Source: Kineosporia rhizophila (GTDB taxonomy: Bacteria > Actinomycetota > Actinomycetes > Actinomycetales > Kineosporiaceae). Taken from it: a DNA stretch of 64,000 nucleotides. The stretch is taken from contig NZ_JAJSOH010000002.1 of the NCBI RefSeq assembly GCF_021277265.1, positions 496,001 to 560,000 of the forward strand, written 5' to 3'. The position numbers were made by a program, and so were the translations under genes. Of this stretch, positions 55,031 through 63,667 are shown in pieces. Each line of letters opens with the position of its first letter. Position 1 is the stretch's first letter. The notes below the pieces were generated by a model. It did not search any database. It had not been told where the DNA came from and saw nothing but the letters and a program-made list of their open reading frames with translations.

Positions 55031-55522
55031 GTGAGCGAGACCGGTGCTGCCGTCGCATGGCTGACCCAAGACGCCTATGACCGGTTGAAGAAGGAGTTCG
55101 AGTACCTCTCGGGCGAGGGCCGGGTCGAGATCGCCAAGAAGATCGAGGCCGCCCGCGCCGAGGGTGACCTGAAGGAGAACGGCGGCTACCACGCGGCGAA
55201 GGACGAGCAGGGCAAGCAGGAGGCCCGCATCCGTCAGCTGCGTCAGCTGCTGGAGACCGCGCAGGTCGGCGAGGCCCTGGCGAACGACGGCGAGGTGGCC
55301 TCCGGCAGCGTGGTCACGATCGACCTGGCCGGCGAGGAGATGACGTTCCTGCTCGGCAGCCGCGAGGTGGCCGGTGACACCGACCTCGAGGTCTACAGCG
55401 AGAAGAGCCCGCTGGGGGCCGCCATCGTGAACCACAAGGTGGGCGAGACCACGTCGTACACCGCGCCGAACGGGCGTGAGATCAAGGTGCGCATCCTCGA
55501 GGCCAAGCCCTTCACCGGCTGA
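55031..55522 (+). CDS. greA: Transcription elongation factor GreA
   Basis: A 163-residue GreA. The N-terminal coiled coil carries the acidic tip ARAEGDLKENGGYHAAKDEQ, with the D and E that reach the RNA polymerase active site to rescue backtracked complexes. The C-terminal FKBP-like domain ends in REIKVRILEAK. GTG start with AAGGAG seven bases upstream. A TGTTAAGCT near 54953 may be its -10 region. A terminator follows. Confidence 0.96.
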   Translation: MSETGAAVAWLTQDAYDRLKKEFEYLSGEGRVEIAKKIEAARAEGDLKENGGYHAAKDEQGKQEARIRQLRQLLETAQVGEALANDGEVASGSVVTIDLAGEEMTFLLGSREVAGDTDLEVYSEKSPLGAAIVNHKVGETTSYTAPNGREIKVRILEAKPFTG

Positions 55523-55541
55523 GCGGCCGTCCTCGGTCTCT

Positions 55542-55577
55542 GGCGGCCGGTCCCCGCAACCCGGGTGACCGGCCGCC
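55542..55577 (+). terminator. Terminator of greA
   Basis: An 11-base-pair stem (GGCGGCCGGTC / GACCGGCCGCC) with a 14-base loop, followed by CGGTTTTGGG, lies 19 bases after the greA stop. Confidence 0.85.
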
Positions 55578-55617
55578 CGGTTTTGGGCGCCCTGCGCAGC
55601 CTGGGATGATCTGACCC

Positions 55618-57420
55618 ATGTGCGGGCTCGCCGGTGAGGTGCGGTTCGACGGGGCCCGGGCCGACGTGCCCACGGTGGACCGGATGACGTCGACCATGGC
55701 CGACCGGGGCCCGGACGACACCGGCCTGTGGTCGCACGGGCGGGTGGCCCTGGGGCACCGCCGGCTGCGGCTGATCGACCTCTCCGACGCCAGCGCCCAG
55801 CCCATGGTCGATCCGGCGGCCGGCCTGACCGGCGTCCTCAACGGGTGCATCTACAACTACCGCGAGCTGCGCACCGAACTGGCCGCGGCCGGTCACCGGT
55901 TCTTCTCCGACGGCGACACCGAGGTGGTGCTCAAGGCGTACGCGCAGTGGGGCACCGGCTTCGCGCAACGGCTGATCGGCACGTTCGCCGTGGTGATCGT
56001 GGAGAGAGACAGCGGCCAGGTGGTCCTGGCCCGCGACCGGCTCGGCGTGAAACCGCTCTATCTGGCGCCTTTCCCGGGCGGACTACGGCTGGCCAGCACC
56101 CTGCCCGCACTGCTGGCGGCCGGCGACGTGGACACCTCGATCGACCCGGTGGCGCTGGCGCACTACCTGAGCTTCCACAGCGTGGTGCCCGCCCCGCGGA
56201 CCATTCTGGCCGGGGTCCGCAAGCTGCCCCCGGCCACGGTGCGGGTGTTCTCGGCCGACGGCTCGAGCACCGATCACGTGTACTGGCAGCCGGATTTCAG
56301 CCGCCGACCGGAGCATGCGGCCTGGTCCCAGAGGGATTGGCAGCAAGCTCTGCTCGAGGCGCTGGGCACCGCGGTGCGGCGCCGTACGGTGGCCGACGTC
56401 GAGGTCGGGGTGCTGCTGTCCGGCGGGCTCGACTCCAGCCTGGTGGTGGCTCTGCTGGCCACGGCCGGGGGCGAGCGGCTGCGCACGTTCTCGATCGGTT
56501 TCGAGGGCCGGCTCGGCGACGAGTTCCGTTACTCCGACCTGGTGGCCGAGGCCTACGGCACCGACCACCAGCGCATCCGGGTGGGTGAGGTGGATCTGGT
56601 GCAGCCGGTCGAGGCCTGCATCGCGGCGATGCCGGAGCCGATGATCAGCCACGACTGCGTGGCCTTCTACCTGCTCAGCCAGGTGGTGGCGGCGCACTGC
56701 CCGGTGGTGCAGACCGGTCAGGGAGCCGACGAGGTGCTCGGCGGGTATCACTGGTACCCGCCGTTCGCCCAGGTCGGCCGGGGTGCGGCGCTGGCCACGT
56801 ACGACCGGGTGTTCCTCGACCGCCCGAGCGCCGAGCTGGCGGCGGTGATCTCGCCCGATCTGCTGGTGCGCGACGCCGATCCGTTCCTGCGCGGGCTGGA
56901 TCCGGCGCGGGCCTGGCTGAGCACGCACTTCGACCGGCCCGGGGCGCAGACCGCGGCCGATGCGGCGATGCGGATGGACACCACGGTGATGCTGGTGGAC
57001 GACCCGGTGAAGCGGGTGGACTCGATGACGATGGCCCACGGTCTGGAGGCGCGGATGCCGTTTCTGGATCACGAGTTCGTGGAGCTGGCGGCGGCCTGCC
57101 CAGTGCCTTACAAGCTGGCCGGGGGTGGCAAGGGGGTGCTGAAGCAGGCCGCGCGGGGGTTACTACCGAGGGCGGTGATCGACCGGCCCAAGGGGTATTT
57201 CCCGGTGCCGGCGCTGGTTCGGCTGCAGGGGAAGCTGGCCGAGAGGGTCAGGGACACGCTGGAGTCGCCGGAGGCGCGACGGCGGGGGTTGTTCCGGCGG
57301 GAGTATGTGAGCGAGCTGCTGCGTGACCCCAACGCCGCCGTCACCCCGCTGAACGGGAACAAGCTGTGGCAGCTGGCTTCTCTGGAGATGTGGCTGCAGG
57401 CCCGCGGCATCTCGGCCTAG
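55618..57420 (+). CDS. Asparagine-synthase-type amidotransferase (N-acetylglutaminylglutamine amidotransferase-like)
   Basis: A 600-residue class II glutamine amidotransferase. C2 is the glutaminase nucleophile (MCGLAGEVRFDG), followed by the N-terminal nucleophile domain (RGPDDTG, NGCIYNYREL) and an ATP-pyrophosphatase synthase domain with LLSGGLDSSLV (SGGxDS) near 264-274. The MCGxAGE-RFDG start and sequence layout fit the NAGGN-type amidotransferase, which amidates the osmoprotectant N-acetylglutaminylglutamine. Its usual partner (a GNAT/ATP-grasp ligase) is not in the window, so plain asparagine synthase or another amide product remains possible. ATG start; it ends two bases from the convergent gene. 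Confidence 0.82.
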   Translation: MCGLAGEVRFDGARADVPTVDRMTSTMADRGPDDTGLWSHGRVALGHRRLRLIDLSDASAQPMVDPAAGLTGVLNGCIYNYRELRTELAAAGHRFFSDGDTEVVLKAYAQWGTGFAQRLIGTFAVVIVERDSGQVVLARDRLGVKPLYLAPFPGGLRLASTLPALLAAGDVDTSIDPVALAHYLSFHSVVPAPRTILAGVRKLPPATVRVFSADGSSTDHVYWQPDFSRRPEHAAWSQRDWQQALLEALGTAVRRRTVADVEVGVLLSGGLDSSLVVALLATAGGERLRTFSIGFEGRLGDEFRYSDLVAEAYGTDHQRIRVGEVDLVQPVEACIAAMPEPMISHDCVAFYLLSQVVAAHCPVVQTGQGADEVLGGYHWYPPFAQVGRGAALATYDRVFLDRPSAELAAVISPDLLVRDADPFLRGLDPARAWLSTHFDRPGAQTAADAAMRMDTTVMLVDDPVKRVDSMTMAHGLEARMPFLDHEFVELAAACPVPYKLAGGGKGVLKQAARGLLPRAVIDRPKGYFPVPALVRLQGKLAERVRDTLESPEARRRGLFRREYVSELLRDPNAAVTPLNGNKLWQLASLEMWLQARGISA

Positions 57421-57422
57421 CT

Positions 57423-58661
57423 TCACTCCCCCCGCACGGTGCCCTGCGAGGCGCTGTTCTCTTCCGGGGTCTCCGGCCCGACGAGGCCTTCGGTCACCGT
57501 CTCGTCGTCGCTGTCGCGTGACTCGTCGGCCAGCGGCCCCATCTGTTCCTCACTGGGTTGCAGGTGGTCGTCGTCCGGATCCCGCCCGGCCAGGTACTCG
57601 CCGATCACGTTCACCACGGCCACCAGCGGCACGGCGAAGAGCGCCCCGACGATGCCGGCCAGCAGCACCCCGGCGGCGATCGCCATGATCACCGCCAGCG
57701 GATGCACCCGCACCGCCCGGCCGAGCAGGAACGGCTGCAGGACGTGGGCCTCCAGCTGCTGCACCCCGATCACGATGGCCAGCATGATCACCGCGTCCCA
57801 GAACCCGCCGGCGACCAGGGCGACGAGCACCGCGGCGGCCCCGGAGACCAGCGCGCCGACGATCGGCACGAAGGCGCCGAAGAACACGACCATGCCCAGC
57901 GGGAAGGCGAGCGGCACCCCGAGCAGCGCGGCCCCGATGCCCACCCCGACGCCGTCCACGATCGCCACGATCACGGTGGCCCGGACGTAGGCGGTGAGCG
58001 TGGCCCAGGCCCGAACGCCGGAGCCGCGGACCTTTTCGCGGGTGGCGGCCGGGAACAGGCTGACCACCCAGGCCCACATCCGGTCGCCGCCGGACAGGAA
58101 GAAGTAGGTCGCGAAGAGCACGATGAAGATGCCGGTGAGCACGTGCCCGGCGGTGTTGGTGACCTCCAGCGCGCCGGAGACGATCTCGCTGCCACCACTG
58201 CCGCCGCGGATGCTGTCCTGGATGCTGGCTACGTACTCGTCGAGCTGGTCGTTGGTCAGGTTCAGCGGGCTGTTGGCCAGCTGCTGCTGCAGTTCGGTGA
58301 TGCCGTCGGCGGCGTCGTCCCGCAGATTGTCGAAGCCGCTGACTGCCTGCTGCCCGATCAGCGCCACCAGCCCGGCGACGAACACCAGGGTGAGCACCAC
58401 GGTCAGCAGCGCAGCGGCGGCGTTGGGCAACCCAATCTTGGTCTCGGAACGGGCCAGCGCGCGGTGGACGGGCTTGAGCAGCGCCGAGAGCATGAGCGCG
58501 ACCAGCAGCGGCACGAACAGCACCTGGTACTGGTTGAAGATCCGCCAGAGCAGATAGATCGTGCCCGCGATCAGCAGCACCCGCCAGGCCCAGGCGGCAC
58601 TGACCCGCAGCCCGTGCGGTAGTTCGTCGGGGCGCACCCGGGTCGGGTCGTCCTGCTCCAT
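57423..58661 (-). CDS. AI-2E family transporter (TqsA/PerM-like)
   Basis: A 412-residue membrane protein with about eight helices in the usual arrangement: two near the N-terminus (about 20-55), one near 70-95, a periplasmic stretch (about 100-170), and five in the C-terminal half, with GVGIGAALLGVPLAFPLGM and LQPFLLGRAVRVHPLAVI as family landmarks. The C-terminal ~60 residues are acidic. Some relatives export the autoinducer AI-2, others act as Na+/H+ antiporters; no lux gene is here. ATG at 58661 preferred; GTG at 58667 possible. Confidence 0.88.
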   Translation of the reverse strand: MEQDDPTRVRPDELPHGLRVSAAWAWRVLLIAGTIYLLWRIFNQYQVLFVPLLVALMLSALLKPVHRALARSETKIGLPNAAAALLTVVLTLVFVAGLVALIGQQAVSGFDNLRDDAADGITELQQQLANSPLNLTNDQLDEYVASIQDSIRGGSGGSEIVSGALEVTNTAGHVLTGIFIVLFATYFFLSGGDRMWAWVVSLFPAATREKVRGSGVRAWATLTAYVRATVIVAIVDGVGVGIGAALLGVPLAFPLGMVVFFGAFVPIVGALVSGAAAVLVALVAGGFWDAVIMLAIVIGVQQLEAHVLQPFLLGRAVRVHPLAVIMAIAAGVLLAGIVGALFAVPLVAVVNVIGEYLAGRDPDDDHLQPSEEQMGPLADESRDSDDETVTEGLVGPETPEENSASQGTVRGE

Positions 58662-58726
58662 GCTCACCCATCCCATACTGCCCGGTGTGCCGTGATCGGC
58701 GCGGCGACCCCGCCGTGTCGTCCGCT

Positions 58727-60283
58727 TCACCCAGGGTGTTCCGGGCCGGGGTGCAGTCCCGCCGAGGCGAGGCGCCGGGCTGCTTCGGGGCTCAGCCGGT
58801 CGTGCAGAAGTCCGGCGGCGAAGAGCGTGTAGCGCACATCGACCGCTGCGGTGGCCTTTTCGGGCACGGCCCACCCACCGGCGTGGTCGGCGAAGAGCGG
58901 TTTGAGGACGTCGGTGCGCCCCTTGGTATCGGCGTGACGAAGAACTCCCCCGCTGCCCACGACCAGACCGATCCGACGCAGAGGGCGAGGGGGACTACCG
59001 GGGCGCGTGGGTCGCCCGTGGCGGCGGACGGCGATGAGGACAGCCAGCTGGGCCAGTTGCCGGTCGAGCGCCTGGTCGCCCCGCCCCAGGCTGCCTGACT
59101 GCTGATCACTGTCACCGCGACCGGACTGCCCCACCTGACCTGGGCTTTCCCAGACTTGAACCCCGTCTCCTGGCTGCCCGGACGAGCTCGGAGCCGGGGC
59201 CTCCTCGACCAGACCAAGTGCGTACTGCCGCAATTCTTGGGCCTGTTCCAGCTCGATCAGCCCTTCGGCCAGCGCTGCCTCCACCACCCCGACCGCCCCC
59301 GACCGGACCCCCAGATCCCCCTCGACCGTGCGCGCCGAGAACCAGTCCCCCGCCGCCCACTGCCCGGCCCCGGTCTCAGGACGCTCGCCCGCCTCCTCCG
59401 CCGGCACCACCGAGTACACATCCGTGGTGGCCCCGCCCACGTCGACCATCAGCAGCCCCCGCCCACCCGCGAGCACCTCCACCCCGGTGAGCACCGCGTC
59501 TGGTGTCGGTGCGCTCACCAACTGGGCGAACGAACGTCCATTGATTCGAGAGCCCTTGCGGGACAGACCCTTACCGCCGATGACATGCCGCAGGAACGCC
59601 TGCCGGATCGCCTCCCGGGCCGGACCGGGCTCAAGAGTGCCGATCCGGGGCAGCACGTTGCCGGCGATCGTGACGGTGCGACCCCGCCGACGCAGCTCGT
59701 GCGCAGCGGCGTCGGCGGCATCGCGGTTGCAGGCGAGAACGACCGGAACGGGCAGCCGGGCAATTCCGAGGCGCCGAGCGTTGTGCACGACCACATCGGC
59801 GTTGCCCCCGTCGGTGCCGCCGGTGAGAAGGATCAGGTCGGGCCGGGCCGCGCGCAGCGACTCGACGGCAGCAGCATCCAGAGGACCGGAACTGAGATGC
59901 ACCACCCGGCCCCCCGCCGAGAGCGCCACCCGCTGCCCCGCCTCGGCCGTGACCAGCCGCTCGTGCCCGACCACGGCCAACCGCAGACCGCCGCCGGCGC
60001 TGGAACAGGCCACGATCTCGGCCGCCTCGACCTCGGCCGCACCAATCCCGGCCACCCGGACACCATCGGCGACCTGGCCCTCGCCAAGACCCCGATCAGC
60101 CTTGGCCGCCGCACCGATCAGTGCCCGGGCGATGGCGTCCCGCACCGCCGCGATCCCGACCACGACATCGGGCAACGTGGTCGGGTGCTGGCCCGTGCCG
60201 AGCACCTCTCCCGAGACCACGTCGACCAGCACACCCTTGGTGAACGTCGACCCGACGTCCACGCACAAGACCAGTTCCCGCAC
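58727..60283 (-). CDS. GlmL/MutL-family protein (glutamate mutase accessory, ASKHA ATPase)
   Basis: A 518-residue protein with an ASKHA-type N-terminus (VLCVDVGSTFTKGVLVDV), LILLTGGTDGGN near 150 and GLLMVDVGGATTDVYSV near 280, which fit the GlmL/MutL family. These are encoded beside adenosylcobalamin-dependent glutamate or ornithine mutases and are thought to reactivate them. No mutase subunits lie in this window. An insertion rich in Ser, Gly and Gln (about 366-405) looks disordered. Start is uncertain: GTG at 60283, 60289 or 60298 are all possible; the GGGGGG run favours 60283. Confidence 0.82.
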   Translation of the reverse strand: MRELVLCVDVGSTFTKGVLVDVVSGEVLGTGQHPTTLPDVVVGIAAVRDAIARALIGAAAKADRGLGEGQVADGVRVAGIGAAEVEAAEIVACSSAGGGLRLAVVGHERLVTAEAGQRVALSAGGRVVHLSSGPLDAAAVESLRAARPDLILLTGGTDGGNADVVVHNARRLGIARLPVPVVLACNRDAADAAAHELRRRGRTVTIAGNVLPRIGTLEPGPAREAIRQAFLRHVIGGKGLSRKGSRINGRSFAQLVSAPTPDAVLTGVEVLAGGRGLLMVDVGGATTDVYSVVPAEEAGERPETGAGQWAAGDWFSARTVEGDLGVRSGAVGVVEAALAEGLIELEQAQELRQYALGLVEEAPAPSSSGQPGDGVQVWESPGQVGQSGRGDSDQQSGSLGRGDQALDRQLAQLAVLIAVRRHGRPTRPGSPPRPLRRIGLVVGSGGVLRHADTKGRTDVLKPLFADHAGGWAVPEKATAAVDVRYTLFAAGLLHDRLSPEAARRLASAGLHPGPEHPG

Positions 60284-60380
60284 CGTCACCCCCCGCACCG
60301 TTGCGGGCCCAAAGCGCTCACCCGCTGACCGCCGACACCAAGTGCCTCGCGAACACTCACCCGCTCACCGGCCGCCCACG

Positions 60381-60770
60381 CCTGGTGCCCGACAGGCCAC
60401 TGACCCACCCGCCGGCGCCCACGCCTGGCACCCGACAGGCCATGACCTACCCGCCGACTGCCACGCCAAATGCGCGACAAGCCGCCTGCCTGCCGACGTC
60501 AACAGCCAGCAGGCCACGCAACCACACACCGACCACCGGGCCTGGTACCCGACGGGCCACTCACCCGCCCGTCAGCCAGCCACCGGCACCAGGTGCCCGA
60601 CAAGCCACTCACGCGCCCAGCGGCCACCGGCAACACATGCCCGACAGGCCACCAACCCGCCCGCCAGCCAGCCACCGGCACCAGGTGCCTGACAGGGCCA
60701 CTCACCGCCTGCCGACCACCAACATTGAGTGCCCGGCAGGCCACCTGCTCACCCGCCGGTCACCCGTCGT
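60381..60770. repeat. Degenerate ~44-base tandem repeat array
   Basis: The gap 60299-60784 has no credible gene but holds nine copies of a GACAGGCCAC-like core at 60391, 60434, 60476, 60507, 60551, 60599, 60643, 60691 and 60735. Most are 42-48 bases apart. The fuller consensus is about TGCCCGACAGGCCACTCACC followed by CGCC and then CCAGC(C/G)ACCGGCACCAGG. Copies at 60583 and 60673 include the small palindrome GGCACC-A-GGTGCC. The block lies between the GlmL start and the metB stop, so it may affect GlmL transcription. Confidence 0.7.
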
Positions 60771-60784
60771 TCAGAAGCAGCTGG

Positions 60785-62029
60785 TCAGCCCAGCGCCTGC
60801 TCCAGGTCCGCGACCAGGTCGGAGGCGTCTTCCAGGCCCACCGAGACCCGCACCAGGTCGTCCGGCACCTCGAGCGCCGATCCGGCGACCGAGGCGTGGG
60901 TCATCTGGCCCGGGTGCTCGATCAGCGACTCGACCCCGCCCAGCGACTCGGCCAGGGTGAACACCTGCGCCTTGCGGCAGACCTCGAGCGCCGCCTCTTT
61001 CCCGCCCGCGACCTGGAACGACACCATGCCGCCGAACCGCCGCATCTGCTCCACCGCGGCCTTGTGCCCGGGGTGGTCGCCGAGCGCGGGGTAGAGCACG
61101 CGGGTGACCTTGGGGTGCCGGGTGAGCATCTCGACGATCTTCTCGGCGTTGTCGCAGTGCCGTTCCATCCGGACGGCCAGGGTTTTCAGGCCGCGCTGGA
61201 CCAGCCACGAGTCGAACGGGCCGGACACCGCGCCCATCGAGTTCTGGTTGAAACCGATGCGCTCGACCGCACTTTCACCCAGGCCCGAGATGCCGCCCAT
61301 CCACGGCGCGAGGGCGCGGTCGGACACGATGGCCGCCCCGCCGACCACGTCGGAGTGGCCGCCGCAGTACTTCGTGGTGGAGTGCACGACGATGTCGGCG
61401 CCCAGGCTCAGCGGCTGCTGCAGGTAGGGCGTGGCGAAGGTGTTGTCGACGACCAGCAGGGCACCGGCCTGGTGCGCCACCTCGGCCAGGGCCTCGATGT
61501 CGGCCACCGAGAGCAGCGGGTTGGTCGGGGTCTCGACCCAGACCAGGCGGGTCTTGCCGGGCTCGATCGCGGCGCGTACCGCGTCCACATCGGTCAGCGC
61601 GGCGGGCGTGTGCCGGACCCCCCAGGGCTCGGCGACCCGCGCCACCAGGCGGTAGGTGCCGCCGTAGGCGTCGTCCGGGATGACGATGTGATCACCCGGG
61701 CGCAGCAGCGAGCGGAGCACAGCATCCTCGGCGGCCAGGCCGGACGCGAAGGCGAAACCACGGGCCGACCCGTCCGGCGCCTCGAGCGCTGCCAGGCAGT
61801 CTTCGAGGGCGGTGCGGGTGGGGTTGCCCGAGCGCGAGTACTCGTAACCCACCCCCAGCCCCTGCCGGAGACCGCCCACACCGTCCTGCGCGTAGGTGGA
61901 GGTCTGGTAGATCGGGGTGACCACCGCGCCGGTGGCCGGATCGGCCTCGGACCCGACGTGGATCGCCCGGGTCGAGAACCCGGCCTCTGACCAGCGGGGA
62001 CTTCCGGAATTGCGAGTCGGCTCGTTCAC
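60785..62029 (-). CDS. metB: Cystathionine gamma-synthase
   Basis: A 414-residue PLP enzyme of the Cys/Met metabolism family. YSRSGNPTRTALE near 65-77 and the PLP lysine in VVHSTTKYCGGHSDVVGG near 215-225 are diagnostic, with ETPTNPLL and VDNTFATPYLQQPL before it. It joins cysteine to an activated homoserine on the way to methionine; cystathionine gamma-lyase is close in sequence and cannot be ruled out. GTG start at 62029. It is divergent from msrA, so methionine synthesis and repair lie side by side. Confidence 0.9.
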   Translation of the reverse strand: MNEPTRNSGSPRWSEAGFSTRAIHVGSEADPATGAVVTPIYQTSTYAQDGVGGLRQGLGVGYEYSRSGNPTRTALEDCLAALEAPDGSARGFAFASGLAAEDAVLRSLLRPGDHIVIPDDAYGGTYRLVARVAEPWGVRHTPAALTDVDAVRAAIEPGKTRLVWVETPTNPLLSVADIEALAEVAHQAGALLVVDNTFATPYLQQPLSLGADIVVHSTTKYCGGHSDVVGGAAIVSDRALAPWMGGISGLGESAVERIGFNQNSMGAVSGPFDSWLVQRGLKTLAVRMERHCDNAEKIVEMLTRHPKVTRVLYPALGDHPGHKAAVEQMRRFGGMVSFQVAGGKEAALEVCRKAQVFTLAESLGGVESLIEHPGQMTHASVAGSALEVPDDLVRVSVGLEDASDLVADLEQALG

Positions 62030-62164
62030 AGGCCCCAAGCTACTACCGAGCGCCGACAAATCTGCCCGAGCCCGCCCCCGGCAGCGGGAACGGACGGGGG
62101 CCAGACTTGGTTGTGATCGATGGCGCGGGACCGATCGTTCCGCCCGAAGCATCAGGAGGTCAGA

Positions 62165-62854
62165 ATGATTTTCGGCAGCAGGTCGAAGAGCACGATGGTC
62201 GAGCGGGAGAAGGCGCTGCCCGGCCGGGAGAGCCGGCCGTTCACCGTGCCGGCCCGCCACGCCGTTCTGGGCACCCCGCTGGAGGGCCCGTGGCCCGAGG
62301 GCACGCAGGTGGTCTACCTGGCCATGGGCTGCTTCTGGGGTGCCGAGAAGACGTTCTGGCAGACGCCGGGCGTGGTCACCACCGCCGTCGGCTACATGGG
62401 TGGTTACACCCCGAACCCGACCTACGAGGAGACCTGCAGCAGCCTCACCGGCCACACCGAGGCCGTGCTGGTCGCCTACGACCCGGCCAAGCTCAGCCTG
62501 GACACGCTGCTCAAGACGTTCTGGGAGTCGCACGACCCGACCCAGGGCTACCGCCAGGGCAACGACCTGGGCACGCAGTACCGCTCGGCGTTCTACTGGA
62601 CCACCGACGAGCAGCGTGAGGCCTACCAGGCCAGCCAGAAGGCCTACCAGGCCGCCCTGGACAAGGCCGGCTTCGGCCACATCACCACCGAGTCCCGGCC
62701 GGCGACCGACGCAGGCACCTTCTGGTACGCCGAGGACTACCACCAGCAGTACCTGAAGAAGAACCCGAACGGCTACTGCCCCGACCACGGCACCGGCGTC
62801 ACCTGCCCGATCGGCGTGGGCGTGCTCTACGGCACGGGAGTGAAGGCCGAGTAG
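62165..62854 (+). CDS. msrA: Peptide-methionine (S)-S-oxide reductase
   Basis: A 229-residue MsrA. The nucleophile is C56 in [12 protein letters not shown], followed by [31 protein letters not shown] and [20 protein letters not shown]; two further C-terminal cysteines ([11 protein letters not shown]) are the resolving pair. It reduces the S-epimer of methionine sulfoxide. AGGAGG five bases before the ATG fixes the start. Bases 62731-62789 are duplicated 800 bases downstream, beyond the Doc module. Confidence 0.96.
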   Translation: MIFGSRSKSTMVEREKALPGRESRPFTVPARHAVLGTPLEGPWPEGTQVVYLAMGCFWGAEKTFWQTPGVVTTAVGYMGGYTPNPTYEETCSSLTGHTEAVLVAYDPAKLSLDTLLKTFWESHDPTQGYRQGNDLGTQYRSAFYWTTDEQREAYQASQKAYQAALDKAGFGHITTESRPATDAGTFWYAEDYHQQYLKKNPNGYCPDHGTGVTCPIGVGVLYGTGVKAE

Positions 62855-62862
62855 TCATCCAG

Positions 62863-62890
62863 GCCGTGCCCGCCACGAAGCGGGCACGGC
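62863..62890. terminator. Terminator between msrA and the Doc toxin gene
   Basis: A 10-base-pair stem (GCCGTGCCCG / CGGGCACGGC) with an 8-base loop lies eight bases after the msrA stop and six bases beyond the convergent doc stop. Confidence 0.78.
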
Positions 62891-62896
62891 TACGGG

Positions 62897-63274
62897 TCAG
62901 GTGGCTACGAAACTCTTGAGCCGACCGGCAATAACCGCCAGATCGTCGAGTTCGCCGGAAGCAATGGCCATCACCAGGTCAAAAGCATCGTCATCGGCCG
63001 GCGCGAGCTCCACACCGTTCTTGGCACAGAACACGTAGGTTCCCAGCCACGCCAGTCGTTTGTTGCCGTCGACCAGTGGATGGTTGGACACCAAGGAGTG
63101 CAGGAGCGCCGCCGCCTTGGTCAGCAGGTCCGGATAAGCCTCCTGCCCGAACATCCCGGCTCGGGGCCGGTTCACGGCAGCGTCCAGCAGACCGATGTCC
63201 CGCACCTGGACCGGCCCGCCGACGGCGTACCGGGAGATCAGCAGGGCCTGCTCGACGCTCAGGTAGCGGATCAT
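62897..63274 (-). CDS. Death-on-curing (Doc/Fic-family) toxin
   Basis: A 125-residue Doc-type Fic protein. The core motif [12 protein letters not shown] is at 65-76, with the catalytic H65 and the phosphate-binding N71-K72-R73; [12 protein letters not shown] at the N-terminus is typical. Doc of phage P1 phosphorylates EF-Tu and stops translation. ATG at 63274 overlaps the antitoxin stop by four bases (ATGA), so the two are translationally coupled. Confidence 0.9.
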   Translation of the reverse strand: MIRYLSVEQALLISRYAVGGPVQVRDIGLLDAAVNRPRAGMFGQEAYPDLLTKAAALLHSLVSNHPLVDGNKRLAWLGTYVFCAKNGVELAPADDDAFDLVMAIASGELDDLAVIAGRLKSFVAT

Positions 63275-63474
63275 TCGCCGAGACGGCGCAGGAGATCGGC
63301 GAACTTCGTGGCTCCCGCAGCCGCAAGCTCTTCGGTCTGCGCGTCGTCATCGGCCCGGAGCAGGTAATCGCTGATCGCGGCCTGAGCCACCTGCTGCATG
63401 CTCCGGCCCTCTCGCTCGGCCCGGCGCCGAAGGGCCTCGGACTGCACATCATCAAGACGCAGGGTCATTGCCAT
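63271..63474 (-). CDS. Ribbon-helix-helix (CopG-like) antitoxin of the Doc toxin
   Basis: A 67-residue antitoxin. The N-terminal MAMTLRLDDVQSEALRRRAE, then EGRSMQQVAQAAISDYL, is a ribbon-helix-helix DNA-binding fold; the tail (about 45-67) should bind Doc. This pairs an RHH antitoxin with Doc instead of the phage P1 Phd type. The ATG at 63474 is preferred because TATCAT lies seven bases upstream on the minus strand (leaderless pattern); an ATG at 63483 would add three residues. Confidence 0.78.
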   Translation of the reverse strand: MAMTLRLDDVQSEALRRRAEREGRSMQQVAQAAISDYLLRADDDAQTEELAAAGATKFADLLRRLGE

Positions 63475-63481
63475 GCCTGAC

Positions 63482-63501
63482 ATGATACCAACCTGATACC
63501 A
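63482..63501 (-). promoter_or_regulatory. Candidate operator/promoter of the Doc module
   Basis: TGATACCA occurs twice, at 63483-63490 and 63494-63501, spaced 11 bases, about one helical turn. The first copy overlaps the TATCAT -10 element (63487-63482, minus strand). Direct repeats of this spacing suit autorepression by a ribbon-helix-helix antitoxin. Confidence 0.5.
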
Positions 63502-63522
63502 CTCGCTCCGCTTCAATTACCC

Positions 63523-63594
63523 GTCGAGTGCGAGGACTACCACCAGCAGTACCTCTACAAGAACCCGAACGACTACTGCCCCGACCAGGTCTGA
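63523..63594 (+). pseudogene. Remnant of a second msrA 3' end
   Basis: Bases 63531-63589 match msrA 62731-62789 at 54 of 59 positions, exactly 800 bases apart. The reading frame is kept, [20 protein letters not shown] then stop, but there is no start codon or upstream msrA sequence and the conserved resolving cysteines beyond CP are lost. It is therefore a gene fragment. It lies just beyond the Doc-antitoxin promoter. Confidence 0.8.
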
Positions 63595-63667
63595 TCACAG
63601 TGCCCAGCCTTCCAGGGGGCGCAGGGCATCAATCCGCCAGTAGCAACGTGAACCGAATAATGGGTCG

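Noticed and set aside
60381..60770. CRISPR array
   Set aside because: Copies are degenerate, the variable parts are not unique constant-length spacers, and no cas gene is present in the window.
62030..62164. SAM-type riboswitch before metB
   Set aside because: The intergenic region is only 135 bases and shared with msrA; no riboswitch-like conserved helices were seen.
63523..63594. A separate short gene
   Set aside because: No start codon or upstream coding sequence; it matches the msrA 3' end, so it is called a remnant.
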